Part shown: piece after piece, positions 8,865 to 18,139 of the stretch
Numbering within the stretch: position 1 is the first letter of the stretch
Layout: the number at the start of each line of letters is the position of its first letter
Assembly (NCBI GenBank): GCA_001184205.1
Contig: LBMP01000003.1
Span: 372,001 to 436,000, forward strand
Direction: 5' to 3'
From: Desulfocarbo indianensis
GTDB taxonomy: Bacteria > Desulfobacterota > Desulfarculia > Desulfarculales > Desulfarculaceae
Length of the DNA: 64,000 nt
Notes under the pieces: generated by a model
Told to the model about the DNA's origin: nothing
Seen by the model: the letters and a program-made list of their open reading frames with translations, nothing else
Databases searched by the model: none
Position numbers and translations under genes: made by a program

Positions 8865-10213
8865 AGCGCATCCTGCTGGTGGAAGACGACGACTCCCTGC
8901 GCGAGTCCCTGGAGATGTTCCTCAGCGAACGCGGCTACGAGGTCTCCGCCGCCGCCACCGGCGAGAAGGGCCTGGCCATGTGGCGCCAGCTCAAGCCGGC
9001 GGTGATAATCCTGGACGTCAAGCTGCCGGATATCTCCGGTTTGGAGATTCTCCCCCGCATCGCCAGCCAGGACTCCGAGGCCAAGGTGATCGTGATAACC
9101 GCGTTTCACGACATGGAGACCACCATCGAGGCCATGCGCCTGGGGGCCTACGATTACATCCAAAAGCCCTTCAACGTGCCCGACCTGGACCGGGTGATCG
9201 CAAAAGCCCTGCACATCGCCGCCGCCACCCTGGCCCACCAGCCGCTGATAGATAAGCCCCTGGCCCAGGACGCGCGCCGGCGGATCATAGGCGACACCGC
9301 GGAGATTAACTCCATTTTCAAGACCATCGGCCTGCTTTCGCGCAACCGGGCCACGGTGTTGATCACCGGCGAAACCGGCGGCGGCAAGGAGCTGATCGCC
9401 AGGGTGATCCACGATTCCTCCCAGGACAAGCACCAGCCCTTCGTAACCGTGGACTGCACCACCTTGGTGGACAACCTCATGGAGTCTGAGCTTTTCGGCC
9501 ACGAGCGCGGCGCCTTCACCGGCGCGGTGGAAAACAAAAAAGGGCGCCTGGAGCTGGCCGGCCAGGGCACCATCTTTTTCGACGAGGTGGGGGAGCTGCC
9601 TCTCGCCCTCCAGGCCAAACTGCTGCGTTTTCTGGAAAACCGCGAGTTCACCCGGGTGGGGGGCATCCAGGTGCAGCGTTCGCAGGCGCGCATCGTGGCC
9701 GCCACCAACCGCAATCTGGAGGACTTGGCCAGCGCCGGCCGCTTCCGCCGGGATTTGCTTTTCCGGCTCAAGGTGGTGACCATCAAGGTGCCGCCCCTGC
9801 GCGAACGCATCAGCGACCTGCCCAAGCTGGTGCGCTATTTCCTGGCGCAGATAAACCAGGAAATGGACCTCAGCGTGGACCGGGTGGAGGACAAGGCCAT
9901 GGAGCGGCTGGCCGCCTACCAGTGGCCGGGCAACGTGCGCGAACTGCGCAACGTGCTGACCAAGGCGGCCATCGACTCCCGGGGCCCGGTGCTCCTGGCC
10001 GAGGTGGTGGCCGAGGCGCTGGCCGCCTCCCTGCCCGAACCCGAAGCCAGCAGCCCCAGCCTGGTGACTCTGGAGGAGGTGGAGCACCGGCACATCCTTT
10101 TCGCCCTCAACGAAAACGATTGGAACATCTCGGCCACCGCCCGGGTGCTGGGCATTTCCCGCCCCACCCTGCGCAAGCGCATGTCCCATTACAGTCTGTA
10201 CCGCAAAGCCTGA
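8852..10213 (+). CDS. Sigma-54-dependent response regulator, NtrC family
   Basis: This 453-residue activator has three domains in order. The receiver has the acidic pocket at 11-14, phospho-acceptor Asp55 in LDVKLPD and Lys105 in YIQKPFN. The AAA+ domain has Walker A GETGGGKE (173-180), the sigma-54 contact loop GAFTGA (220-225), and FFDEVGELP as Walker B. A Fis-type helix-turn-helix sits at the C-terminus (NISATARVLGISRPTLRKRM). Phosphorylated by the adjacent kinase, it should drive sigma-54 RNA polymerase at the -24/-12 site 152 bp downstream of its own stop. All residues needed for activation are present. The ATG at 8852 lies inside the kinase gene, so the pair is co-translated. Confidence 0.96.
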   Translation: MPALKRILLVEDDDSLRESLEMFLSERGYEVSAAATGEKGLAMWRQLKPAVIILDVKLPDISGLEILPRIASQDSEAKVIVITAFHDMETTIEAMRLGAYDYIQKPFNVPDLDRVIAKALHIAAATLAHQPLIDKPLAQDARRRIIGDTAEINSIFKTIGLLSRNRATVLITGETGGGKELIARVIHDSSQDKHQPFVTVDCTTLVDNLMESELFGHERGAFTGAVENKKGRLELAGQGTIFFDEVGELPLALQAKLLRFLENREFTRVGGIQVQRSQARIVAATNRNLEDLASAGRFRRDLLFRLKVVTIKVPPLRERISDLPKLVRYFLAQINQEMDLSVDRVEDKAMERLAAYQWPGNVRELRNVLTKAAIDSRGPVLLAEVVAEALAASLPEPEASSPSLVTLEEVEHRHILFALNENDWNISATARVLGISRPTLRKRMSHYSLYRKA

Positions 10214-10364
10214 GCGGGCGACGGCTGTAAAGGTTCTTTCCAGGGCCTTTCCAGTTTTGCTTGCCGGCCAGGCCTTCCGCCCTATATCCGCCGCGCCCGT
10301 CCCTTTTCGATAACCTCCCATAACTTTGAGGCTTTGCGCCGAACTTTCACCGATGGCGAAGCGA

Positions 10365-10380
10365 TGGCACCCATCTTGCT
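10365..10380 (+). promoter_or_regulatory. Sigma-54 (-24/-12) promoter of the transporter operon
   Basis: TGGCAC, five bases (CCATC), then TTGCT gives a near-perfect sigma-54 promoter: the invariant GG (10366-10367) and GC (10378-10379) are exactly 12 bases apart. Transcription should start near 10391. It lies between the sigma-54 activator gene and the small Fis-like gene and LivK-type operon. I could not identify a clear activator-binding palindrome in 10214-10364; repeated CTTTCC motifs occur at about 10240-10255. Confidence 0.85.
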
Positions 10381-10418
10381 CTTTCTCGCCGGCAGCCGCT
10401 AACCCGGGAGTCCTGGCA

Positions 10419-10616
10419 GTGTCGCATATCCAACCGCTGAGCGTCATACGCAAAAGCCACGTTGAAAAAGTCATGCGTCATGCCAAGGGCGACCTGGAAG
10501 AAGCCAGTCAGATCCTGGGCGTCGCCGTGGAGGAACTCCGCCAATTTCTGATCGCTAACGACATGTATGCGGTTCAGGATTCTTCTGGCCCCCTCGCAAC
10601 CTTTGAGGAGGAGTGA
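10419..10616 (+). CDS. Small free-standing Fis-type helix-turn-helix protein
   Basis: This 65-residue protein resembles a lone C-terminal Fis domain of an NtrC regulator: the core HVEKVMRHAKGDLEEASQIL, then GVAVEELRQFL, aligns by eye with the HTH of the regulator encoded just upstream (residues about 405-450). The acidic tail ends ATFEEE. The frame is open back to 10326, but the sigma-54 promoter and its predicted start site (about 10391) lie inside that extension, so the GTG at 10419, preceded by GGGAG, is the better start. It is the first gene of the operon, 3 bp before the binding-protein gene. Its recognition helix lacks the usual basic residues, so DNA binding is not certain. Confidence 0.7.
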   Translation: MSHIQPLSVIRKSHVEKVMRHAKGDLEEASQILGVAVEELRQFLIANDMYAVQDSSGPLATFEEE

Positions 10617-10619
10617 AAA

Positions 10620-11909
10620 ATGAAGAAAAAGACGTTGCTGCTGCTGGTGGTCGCGGCGTTCCTGGCCGGCGCGAGCATGTTCGGCCTCACCACGCCGGCC
10701 CGGGCGGCCGAGCCCATAGTGCTGGGCGCCCCGCTGTCAACCGCCTTCCTCTACGGCTGGGACGCCGAGCGGGCCATGGCCCTGGCGGTGGAGGAGATCA
10801 ACGCCGCCGGCGGGGTCAAGGTGGGCGATGCCAAGCGGCCGCTCAAGCTGGAGGTCATCGACACCCGCGACCTGGAGCCCGGCGTGCCGGTATCCGAGGC
10901 CCTCATGGGCGTTGAAAAGCTGATCCTGGAGAAAAAGGCCGATTTCATCGTGGGCGGCCCGGTGCGCTCCGAGGCGGCCCTGGCGGCCATGGCCTTGCTC
11001 TCCAAGCATAAAAAGATTTCCATCCTCACCACCGGAGCCCTGACCCCCAAGTACCACGCCATGGTGGGCCAGAATCCCGAAAAATTCAAATACCTCTTCC
11101 GCATCTCCGGCGAAGCCAAGTGGATGGTGCTGGGCGAACTGGTGCCCTGCCTCATGGACATCGGCAAGCAGTTCAAGCTGGACAAGCTCTACATCATGGT
11201 GCAGGACGTGGCCCACGCCCGGGCCGGCGGCGGCCTCCTGAAAAAGGTGATGTCGGGCAAGGGCTGGAAGGTGCTGGCCGATCCGGTGATCTTCCCCACC
11301 GGCACCACCGATTTTTCCATGGCCCTTTTGGACGCCAAGAAAAAGGGCGCCCAGGTGATCCTCATCTGGATGGACATGCCCGAGACCTCCATCCTGCTCA
11401 AGCAGTGGTACGACCTGCAAGTGCCGGCCCTGCCCTTCGGCACCATCATCGCCGCGGCCGAGCAGCCCGGCTTCTGGCAGGCCACCGACGGCAAGGGCCA
11501 GTTCTGCCTGGCCAACGTGGTGAACGCCGGCAACGCGCCCAGCAAGGCCACCGACTGGACCATGAAGTTCGTCAACGCCTATGAAAAGAAATACGGTCTG
11601 GAGCCCGAAGGCTACGGCACTTCCAGTTCCTACATGGCGGTCTACGTTCTCAAGGACGCCATTGAGCGCGCCGGTTCCCTGGACCCGGACAAGGTGGTGG
11701 AGGCCCTCAAGAAGACCGACCTCATGGGAGTCTACGGGCGCATCCGCTTCGATCCCAAGAACAACCAGATCATCCCCAGCCTGGACCCCATGGAAGGCGC
11801 GGTGGGCACCGTGTTCCAATGGCAGGCCGGCAAGCGGGTGGTGGTGTTCCCGCCCAAGATCGCCACTGGCGAGATTCTGCTGCCGCCCTGGATGAAGCCC
11901 GGAAAGTAG
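10620..11909 (+). CDS. LivK-type ABC transporter substrate-binding protein
   Basis: This periplasmic binding protein of the hydrophobic amino acid/carboxylate uptake family has 429 residues. The signal peptide is MKKKTLLLLVVAAFLAGASM with cleavage after ARA at about residue 30. The type I periplasmic fold is shown by EPIVLGAPLS, ALAVEEINAAGGV and FIVGGPVRSEAALA. The ribosome site GAGGAG is strong. It follows the small Fis-like gene by 3 bp and is the presumed second gene of the sigma-54 operon. Such proteins bind branched-chain amino acids, amides, benzoate-like or other carboxylates; the acyl-CoA ligase downstream argues for an organic acid rather than an amino acid. Confidence 0.92.
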   Translation: MKKKTLLLLVVAAFLAGASMFGLTTPARAAEPIVLGAPLSTAFLYGWDAERAMALAVEEINAAGGVKVGDAKRPLKLEVIDTRDLEPGVPVSEALMGVEKLILEKKADFIVGGPVRSEAALAAMALLSKHKKISILTTGALTPKYHAMVGQNPEKFKYLFRISGEAKWMVLGELVPCLMDIGKQFKLDKLYIMVQDVAHARAGGGLLKKVMSGKGWKVLADPVIFPTGTTDFSMALLDAKKKGAQVILIWMDMPETSILLKQWYDLQVPALPFGTIIAAAEQPGFWQATDGKGQFCLANVVNAGNAPSKATDWTMKFVNAYEKKYGLEPEGYGTSSSYMAVYVLKDAIERAGSLDPDKVVEALKKTDLMGVYGRIRFDPKNNQIIPSLDPMEGAVGTVFQWQAGKRVVVFPPKIATGEILLPPWMKPGK

Positions 11910-11938
11910 CGCTTGGCGACCTAACTCATAGCAACGCA

Positions 11939-11977
11939 GGCCGCGCCGGGAGGCGCGAGGCGCCCCCCGGCCCGGCC
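11939..11977 (+). terminator. Strong hairpin between binding-protein and permease genes
   Basis: Arms 11939-11956 and 11960-11977 pair at 16 of 18 positions around a GAG loop, 30 bp after the binding-protein stop and 23 bp before the first permease. No T-run follows. As in the BMP operon, this could stabilise or attenuate the message so that the binding protein is made in excess. Confidence 0.55.
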
Positions 11978-11999
11978 GCTGGCATGCGAAAAGGCGACC

Positions 12000-12866
12000 A
12001 TGGACATTCTGATATACGGCATTATCAACAGCGCCACCTTGGCATTGATGGCCATGGGCTTCACCCTGGTCTACGGGGTGAGCCGTCTGCCCAATTTCGC
12101 CCACGGCGCGCTCTACGTGCTGGCCGGCTACATCAGCTGGCTGCTGCTCAATGAGCTGGGAGTGCCTTACCTGCTGGCCGGGCTCATCGCCCTGGCCCTG
12201 GTGGCCGCGGTGGGGGGGGCCATGTACCAGCTCATCCTGGTGCGCATCCGGGGCATGGCCATCAGCGAGATCATCGCCTCTTACGCCATAGGCCTGGCCA
12301 TCCTGGAAGGCCTGCGCTGGGGGGGGCTCAAGGGCGGCACCTTCTCCCTGGATCCCTTTGTGGAAGGCAGCGTCATCATCCTGGGCGTCGCCGTGGACTG
12401 GCAGCGCGTGGTGGTGGTGGGCCTGGGCGTGGTGCTGGTGGGCCTTCTGTGGGTGTTCGTCAACCAGACCCGGCTGGGCCTGGCCTTGAAGGGCATGGCC
12501 CAGGACGAGCGCGCCGCCCTGACCCTGGGCATCGACTCCGACCGCATGGCGGTGGCCTCCATGGCCCTGGGCTCCTTGTCCGCGGCGGTGGCGGCGCTGA
12601 TCATCCTGCCTTTAGGCAGCATCGTGGTGGAGGCCGGCTACCACGTCCTCATCATGGCGGTGGCCGTGTGCATCGTGGGGGGCCTGGGTTCCTGGACCGG
12701 AGCCCTTCTGGCCGCCTTTGTCATAGGCTTCGCCCAGATTCTCACCGTGGCCTATCTGGGCGCCCACTACCAGGTGGTGGTGGCCCTCATGGCCATCATC
12801 GTCACCCTGATCCTGCGGCCCAGCGGCATTTTCGGCCGCCAGAAGGAACTGGAGGAGCGGGTATGA
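12000..12866 (+). CDS. LivH-type ABC transporter permease
   Basis: This inner-membrane permease has 288 residues and about eight spans. The N-terminal MGFTLVYGVSRLPNFAHGAL is characteristic of LivH (usually GLTLIYGVxxxxNFAHG), and the loop TRLGLALKGMAQDERAALTLGID is the conserved coupling segment that contacts the ATPase. It pairs with the LivM-type permease encoded 25 bp downstream to form the translocation channel. It begins at ATG 12000, after the hairpin that separates it from the binding-protein gene. Confidence 0.94.
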   Translation: MDILIYGIINSATLALMAMGFTLVYGVSRLPNFAHGALYVLAGYISWLLLNELGVPYLLAGLIALALVAAVGGAMYQLILVRIRGMAISEIIASYAIGLAILEGLRWGGLKGGTFSLDPFVEGSVIILGVAVDWQRVVVVGLGVVLVGLLWVFVNQTRLGLALKGMAQDERAALTLGIDSDRMAVASMALGSLSAAVAALIILPLGSIVVEAGYHVLIMAVAVCIVGGLGSWTGALLAAFVIGFAQILTVAYLGAHYQVVVALMAIIVTLILRPSGIFGRQKELEERV

Positions 12867-12891
12867 GCACCATTCGGAGAAAGGCATAAAA

Positions 12892-13914
12892 ATGGCCCGC
12901 GAACGGGAAGGCATGCGCAAGGAGCGCCTGGACCGCGGCATCAAAGTGCGTTCGGACGGGGTGTACTCCATCAGTTCATGGCGGGAGATGTCCTTTCTGC
13001 TGGCCCCTAGGCTGCTTCTGATCCTGGGGCTTTTGATAATGCCGCTGGTCCTGGTGCCGGCGCCCTACTGGCAGAAGGTGCTCATCATCGTCTGCATCTA
13101 CGCATTCTTGGCCCTGGGCTTCGATTTTCTGGCCCACTTCGTGGGGCTGGTTTCCCTGGGGGGAGCCCTGTACATCGGGGTGGGGGCCTACGTGACCGCG
13201 TTTTTCAACGTGTATCTGGGTCTGCCCATCTGGCTGTGCATCCCGCTGGCCACTATCTTGGGCGGCGGGCTTTGCACCCTGCTTCTTTGGCCCTGCCTGC
13301 CGTTGCGGGGGGTTTATTTCGCCATCGTGAGCCTCATGTTCCCGCTTTTGTCCGCGCGGCTGATCGAGGCCCTGGACGTTTTCGGGGGCACCGACGGCAT
13401 CATGGGCCTGGACGGCTTCTCCAACAGCTGGTGGGAGATGTACGTCTTGATCTCCTTCATGCTGATCGCCCTTTTCGCCCTGCGCCGGCTGGTCAACGCC
13501 GACATGGGCCTCATCTTCAGGGGCGTGAAGGACAACGACCAGGCGGTGAAAGCCAGCGGCATCAGCATCACCTTTTATAAGGCGGTGGGGGTGTTCATAG
13601 CCTCCAGCCTGGGCTGCTTCGGCGGCGCTTGCCTGGCCCACATCTACATGTGGGCGGGCATCAGCCAGTTCGCCCTGGATTTTTCCATCATCCCCATCGC
13701 GGCCACGGTGGTGGGCGGCGGCGGCACGCTGGCGGGACCGGTGATCGGCTGCCTGATCCTGGTGCCGATCAGCGAGCTTTTGCGCGACTTCGGCACTTTG
13801 CGCATCGCGGTCTACGCCCTGATCCTCATGGGGTTCATCGTATTCAAAAGCGAGGGGTTGATGAGCTTCGGCTCCCGCAAATACAACCAGTTCGAGCACT
13901 GGGTGGAGATTTAG
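12892..13914 (+). CDS. LivM-type ABC transporter permease
   Basis: This is the second channel subunit, with 340 residues. After a hydrophilic stretch of about 35 residues (MAREREGMRKERLD) it has about nine membrane spans, with the LivM hallmark ALGFDFLAHFVGLVSLGGALYIGVGAY at about residues 80-106 and the coupling loop RGVKDNDQAVKASGISITFYK. The N-terminal cytosolic extension is a little longer than usual. The ATG at 12892 follows GGAGAAAGG. The next gene, the first ATPase, starts 3 bp after the stop. Confidence 0.93.
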   Translation: MAREREGMRKERLDRGIKVRSDGVYSISSWREMSFLLAPRLLLILGLLIMPLVLVPAPYWQKVLIIVCIYAFLALGFDFLAHFVGLVSLGGALYIGVGAYVTAFFNVYLGLPIWLCIPLATILGGGLCTLLLWPCLPLRGVYFAIVSLMFPLLSARLIEALDVFGGTDGIMGLDGFSNSWWEMYVLISFMLIALFALRRLVNADMGLIFRGVKDNDQAVKASGISITFYKAVGVFIASSLGCFGGACLAHIYMWAGISQFALDFSIIPIAATVVGGGGTLAGPVIGCLILVPISELLRDFGTLRIAVYALILMGFIVFKSEGLMSFGSRKYNQFEHWVEI

Positions 13915-13917
13915 CAA

Positions 13918-14686
13918 GTGGCCGAGCCCATTCTCAAAGTACGCGACGTGAACAAGGCCTTCGGCGGGGTGCAGGCCCTGGCCGGGGTGAGCTTCGACCT
14001 GATGCCGGGCGACATCTTGGGCGTGATCGGGCCCAACGGCTCGGGCAAGACCACCCTGGTCAACGCCATCACGGGCTTCATCAAAATCGACACCGGCCAG
14101 GTGATCTACAAGGGCCGCGACCTGAAGGGCATGGCGCCCCACCAGATCGCGGACCTGGGACTCACCCGCACCTTCCAGGTCATGCGCCCCTATTTTTCGC
14201 TGCCGGCCTACAAGAATCTGATCGTGCCGCTGTTCTCGCGCCGGGCCCGGCGCACCGGCGGCTGGCGCGGCGGCGGGCGCATGGGCAGCCGCGACACCGT
14301 GGCGGTGGACATCCTGGAAGAAATCGGTTTCGAGCGCGAGTCCTACGTGCCCTACAAGAACGCCTCCAGCCTGCCCACCGGCTACTTGAAGCGCCTGGAA
14401 TTGGCCCGCTGCCTGGCGCTCCGGCCGGAGGTGATCATCTGCGACGAGGTGTTCTCGGGCCTTTCCATGAGCGAGATGGCCTCCATGGTGCCGCTCATGG
14501 AAAAGCTCCAGATGGAGGGCGTGACCCTCATCATGGTGGAGCACCGCCTGCGCGAGCTGTTCCGCCTGGCCGGACGGGTGCTGGTGATGAACTTCGGGTC
14601 CAAGATCGCCGAGGGCACCCCGGACGAGGTGATGGAAAACAAGGAGGTCAAGGAGGCCTACTTCGGCTCCGAGGAGGTGTTCAGCT

Positions 14687-14694
<8 letters not shown>
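13918..14694 (+). CDS. LivG-type ABC transporter ATP-binding protein with unusual signature motif
   Basis: This is the first of two ATPase subunits, with 258 residues. Walker A is intact (GPNGSGKTT, about residues 39-47), and the switch histidine is present in MVEHRL. The ABC signature is unusual: LPTGYLKRLELARCLA replaces the LSYGQQRRLEIARALA normally seen in LivG, so the key Gly is kept but Ser is Thr and Gln is Tyr. Walker B reads VIICDEVFSGL, with Val for the usual Pro after Asp-Glu. An arginine/glycine-rich insertion (SRRARRTGGWRGGGR) is also unusual. The start is GTG 13918. The next gene overlaps it by 8 bases. Confidence 0.92.
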
Positions 14695-15433
<739 letters not shown>

Positions 15434-15436
15434 AAT

Positions 15437-17101
15437 ATGCAGCCAGAACTCACGTACAGCCGCTTCCTTCGCGCCGCCGGGCAATACGCCGAGCGGACGG
15501 CCCTGGTGTTCCTGGGCCAGCGCTTCTCCTACCGCAAGCTGGCCGAAATGGTGGACCGCTTCGCCACCGGCCTTGCCCGCCGGGGGCTGAAGAAAGGCGA
15601 CCGCCTGCTGGTCTATCTGACCAACAGCCCCCAGCTCATCATCGCCTGGCTGGCGGCCCAGCGCATCGGCGTGGTGGTGGTGCTGGTCTCGCCCATCTAT
15701 ACCAGCCACGAGATAAGCTACATGGCCTCCGACTCCGGGGCCAAGGCCATCGTCTGCCACGACACCAACTACGGCTACGTCCGCGAGGTGCTGAAGGATA
15801 GCCCGCTGGAGACGGTGATCGTCACCCGCCTGCTGGATTTGGTCTCGCCGCTCAAGCGCTCGGTGGCCACCCTGTTCGACAAGGCCCCCACCGGCACCGT
15901 CATGGGCGGGCCGGAAACGGTGTGGTTCAAAAAGATGCTCGCCGCCCCGCCGGAGCCGCCCCAGGTGGAGTTGGACCCGGTGAAGGACCTCTCCTACATC
16001 CTTTACACCGGCGGCACCACCGGCTTCCCCAAGGGAGTGCCCGGCAACCACTGGGGCCATTGCTCCTACGTGGCCGACATTGAAAACGAGGTGCTGAACG
16101 GCTTCGTGCAGCCGGGCGAGGACAGCTATATAGCCATCAATCCCCTGTTCCACATCATGGCCTTGGGCCTGTTCATGGCCCTGGGCCTGAACCTGGGCAA
16201 CACCACCGTCCTCATGCCCCAACCCCACGTGGACGCCATCCTGGAGGCGATCCAACGCCACGGGGTGCGCTGGATGCTGGGGGTGCCGGCCCTCTACCGC
16301 ATGATGCTGGAGAACGACCGCCAGCATTTCTACGACCTCTCCTCCCTCAGGTATTGCTACTGCGGCGGCGACGTGCTGCCCCGGGAGGTGCTGGCCCGCT
16401 GGAAAGAGCGGGTGGGCGTGCCGATCTACCAGGTCTACGGCTCCACCGAGGCCGGTCACGTCACCTACAGCCGCATCGCCGACGGCGAGCCCGCGCCCAT
16501 GAGCATCGGCCAGCCGCTGCCATCCCGCCGGGTGCTCCTGGTGGAGCCGGGCTGCCTCAAACCGGCGCAGCCCGGCGAGTTGGGCGAGCTCCTGGTGACC
16601 AGCGACCACGCCATGAAGGAATACCTCAACAAACCCGACGAAACGGCCCGGGCCTTTGTCAAGCTGGACAGCCAAATCTATTACCGCACCGGCGATTTTC
16701 TGAAGCTGGGCGAAGACGGCCAGCTCTTTTACGTGGAACGCTCGGCCGACATACTCAAACACAAGGGCTACCGGGTTTCGGCTTCCGAGATCGAAGCCGT
16801 GCTCCAGGACCACCCGGTGGTGGTGGGGGCCTGCGTGGTGGGGGTGCCGGATAAAAAGGTGGGCGAGCGCATCAAGGCCATCGTGGTGATGAAGGAAGAC
16901 GCCAAGGGCGTGGGCGCCACCGAATTGATCCGCTTCTGCCGCGAGCGCCTGGCCTCGTACAAGGTGCCCAGCTATATCGAATTCCGCGACATGCTGCCCA
17001 AGAGCAAGGTGGGAAAACTTCTGCGGCGCGAAATCCGCGACGAGGAGCGTCGGCGCCTGGAAAAAGAAAAACGGGCCGGCGCGGCCCCCGCCAAGGAGTA
17101 A
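15437..17101 (+). CDS. AMP-dependent acyl-CoA ligase (organic acid activating)
   Basis: This member of the ANL superfamily activates a carboxylic acid to its CoA thioester through an acyl-AMP, and has 554 residues. The P-loop is TGGTTGFPKG (181-190), the adenine motif is YQVYGSTEAGH, the hinge region is RTGDFLKLGEDG, and the C-terminal lysine lies in KSKVGKLLRRE. The lengths and motifs fit long-chain, aryl or cyclohexanecarboxyl ligases equally. It sits directly after the LivKHMGF-type importer, so the likely role is to trap the imported acid as CoA ester. The C-terminal tail (EKEKRAGAAPAKE) is a lysine/alanine extension. Confidence 0.93.
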   Translation: MQPELTYSRFLRAAGQYAERTALVFLGQRFSYRKLAEMVDRFATGLARRGLKKGDRLLVYLTNSPQLIIAWLAAQRIGVVVVLVSPIYTSHEISYMASDSGAKAIVCHDTNYGYVREVLKDSPLETVIVTRLLDLVSPLKRSVATLFDKAPTGTVMGGPETVWFKKMLAAPPEPPQVELDPVKDLSYILYTGGTTGFPKGVPGNHWGHCSYVADIENEVLNGFVQPGEDSYIAINPLFHIMALGLFMALGLNLGNTTVLMPQPHVDAILEAIQRHGVRWMLGVPALYRMMLENDRQHFYDLSSLRYCYCGGDVLPREVLARWKERVGVPIYQVYGSTEAGHVTYSRIADGEPAPMSIGQPLPSRRVLLVEPGCLKPAQPGELGELLVTSDHAMKEYLNKPDETARAFVKLDSQIYYRTGDFLKLGEDGQLFYVERSADILKHKGYRVSASEIEAVLQDHPVVVGACVVGVPDKKVGERIKAIVVMKEDAKGVGATELIRFCRERLASYKVPSYIEFRDMLPKSKVGKLLRREIRDEERRRLEKEKRAGAAPAKE

Positions 17102-17107
17102 GTGAAC

Positions 17108-17692
17108 ATGGAATTGACCGACGCCATCAAGGGACGCCGCAGCGTGCGCGCCTTTGCGGACACGCCGGTGAGCGAGGCCGACCTGGCCGCCATCGTGGAG
17201 GCGGCCACCTGGGCCCCCAGCCCCCTGCACCTGCAACCCTGGTCCTTTGTCATCATCAAGTCGCCCCAGGCCAAGGCCGAGGTGCTGCAAAGCTGCCAGC
17301 AGGCCAAGCAAGGGGTGTTGGAGGCCGGCGGGCCGGAATGGGTGAAGAAGTACGGCTTCGACTTCCTGGAGCAGGCCCCGGTGCTTGTCGCCGTGTTCTA
17401 CGATGCCAAGAAAGGCGGCCTGGGACCATATTTCAACCAGCCCCACGGCGCCCTGCAGGCTGCCTCCGCCGCCGTGCAGAACCTGATGCTGGCCGCCTGG
17501 GAGCGGGGCCTGGGCAGCCTGTGGCTCACGTTTTTCGATCCGGCGCTGGCGGCCAAGGCCCTGGGCGCGCCGGAGGGGCTGGGCCTGGCCGGCATCATGC
17601 CCCTGGGCAGACCGGCGGTGGAAAGCAAGGCCCCGCCGCGCAAGCAGGCCAAGGTCTTCATTGACCGCTATGGCGAGCCGCCCGCGGGTTAG
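17108..17692 (+). CDS. Nitroreductase family FMN oxidoreductase
   Basis: This 194-residue flavoprotein of the nitroreductase fold shows the FMN-phosphate motif IKGRRSVRAFADTPV at the N-terminus, the second arginine/serine-rich site WAPSPLHLQPW, and the C-terminal GIMPLGRP. The ATG at 17108 has AAGGAG eight bases upstream; the GTG six bases earlier is too close to that site. It is the last gene of the sigma-54 operon. The family reduces nitro groups, quinones, enones or activated rings. Next to a CoA ligase it may act on the CoA-bound product, but that is inference. Confidence 0.88.
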   Translation: MELTDAIKGRRSVRAFADTPVSEADLAAIVEAATWAPSPLHLQPWSFVIIKSPQAKAEVLQSCQQAKQGVLEAGGPEWVKKYGFDFLEQAPVLVAVFYDAKKGGLGPYFNQPHGALQAASAAVQNLMLAAWERGLGSLWLTFFDPALAAKALGAPEGLGLAGIMPLGRPAVESKAPPRKQAKVFIDRYGEPPAG

Positions 17693-17807
17693 CCTGGTTC
17701 GGCTGGCCTGCAATCATTGCATAACCAACCCAGAGGACTTGCCCCGGCTGCTTACGGAAACATATAAAAGCGACCCGCCCCCTTCGCGCCAGAAGCGAGC
17801 AGAGCCC

Positions 17808-18008
17808 ATGCCTCTCATTTCGGCCATAGATCACGGGACCGAGCCCAGACGCCAGGAGGAGGCGTTTGCCCAGGCCCATCTGACCAAGTTCACCATTTGG
17901 GGCAGCGAGGCCAAGCAAAAACTGGTGACCCGCAGCGGCAAGAGCGGCCGGATTTATCTGCCCGCCAGTTGGGTGGGCAAGACGGTGATGGTGGTCAAGG
18001 TGGACTGA
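17808..18008 (+). CDS. Small DUF2080-like (AbrB/SpoVT-like) protein
   Basis: This is a 66-residue hypothetical protein. The C-terminal half (KLVTRSGKSGRIYLPASWVG followed by KTVMVVKVD) resembles the DUF2080 family and the swapped-hairpin AbrB fold of antitoxin-type regulators, in which a strand-loop NSGRIYLPxxWxGKxV is typical. DUF2080 proteins are best known from archaea and transposons. There is no neighbouring toxin gene. ATG 17808 is the likely start; the frame is open to 17661, but that part overlaps the nitroreductase end and looks random. No strong ribosome site is seen. Confidence 0.6.
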   Translation: MPLISAIDHGTEPRRQEEAFAQAHLTKFTIWGSEAKQKLVTRSGKSGRIYLPASWVGKTVMVVKVD

Positions 18009-18139
18009 AGGCCAGGAGAGGGACGGCCTGAAGCCGGCGCTGACGCGCGGCAAAAGCAATGTTTGGCTGACGGGCGTTGGCGAGGCCGGGCTTGCTGGGG
18101 GGGCCGGGGAAGTTGCCCTGGTTTGTGTTCATGACGGGA

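Noticed and set aside
10326-10418. N-terminal extension of the small Fis-like protein to ATG/TTG starts at 10326 or 10353
   Set aside because: A sigma-54 promoter and its start site lie inside it, and no ribosome site supports those starts.
8723-10474. 583-residue minus-strand open frame over the response regulator
   Set aside because: It is antisense to a regulator with all motifs intact; composition is typical of a shadow frame.
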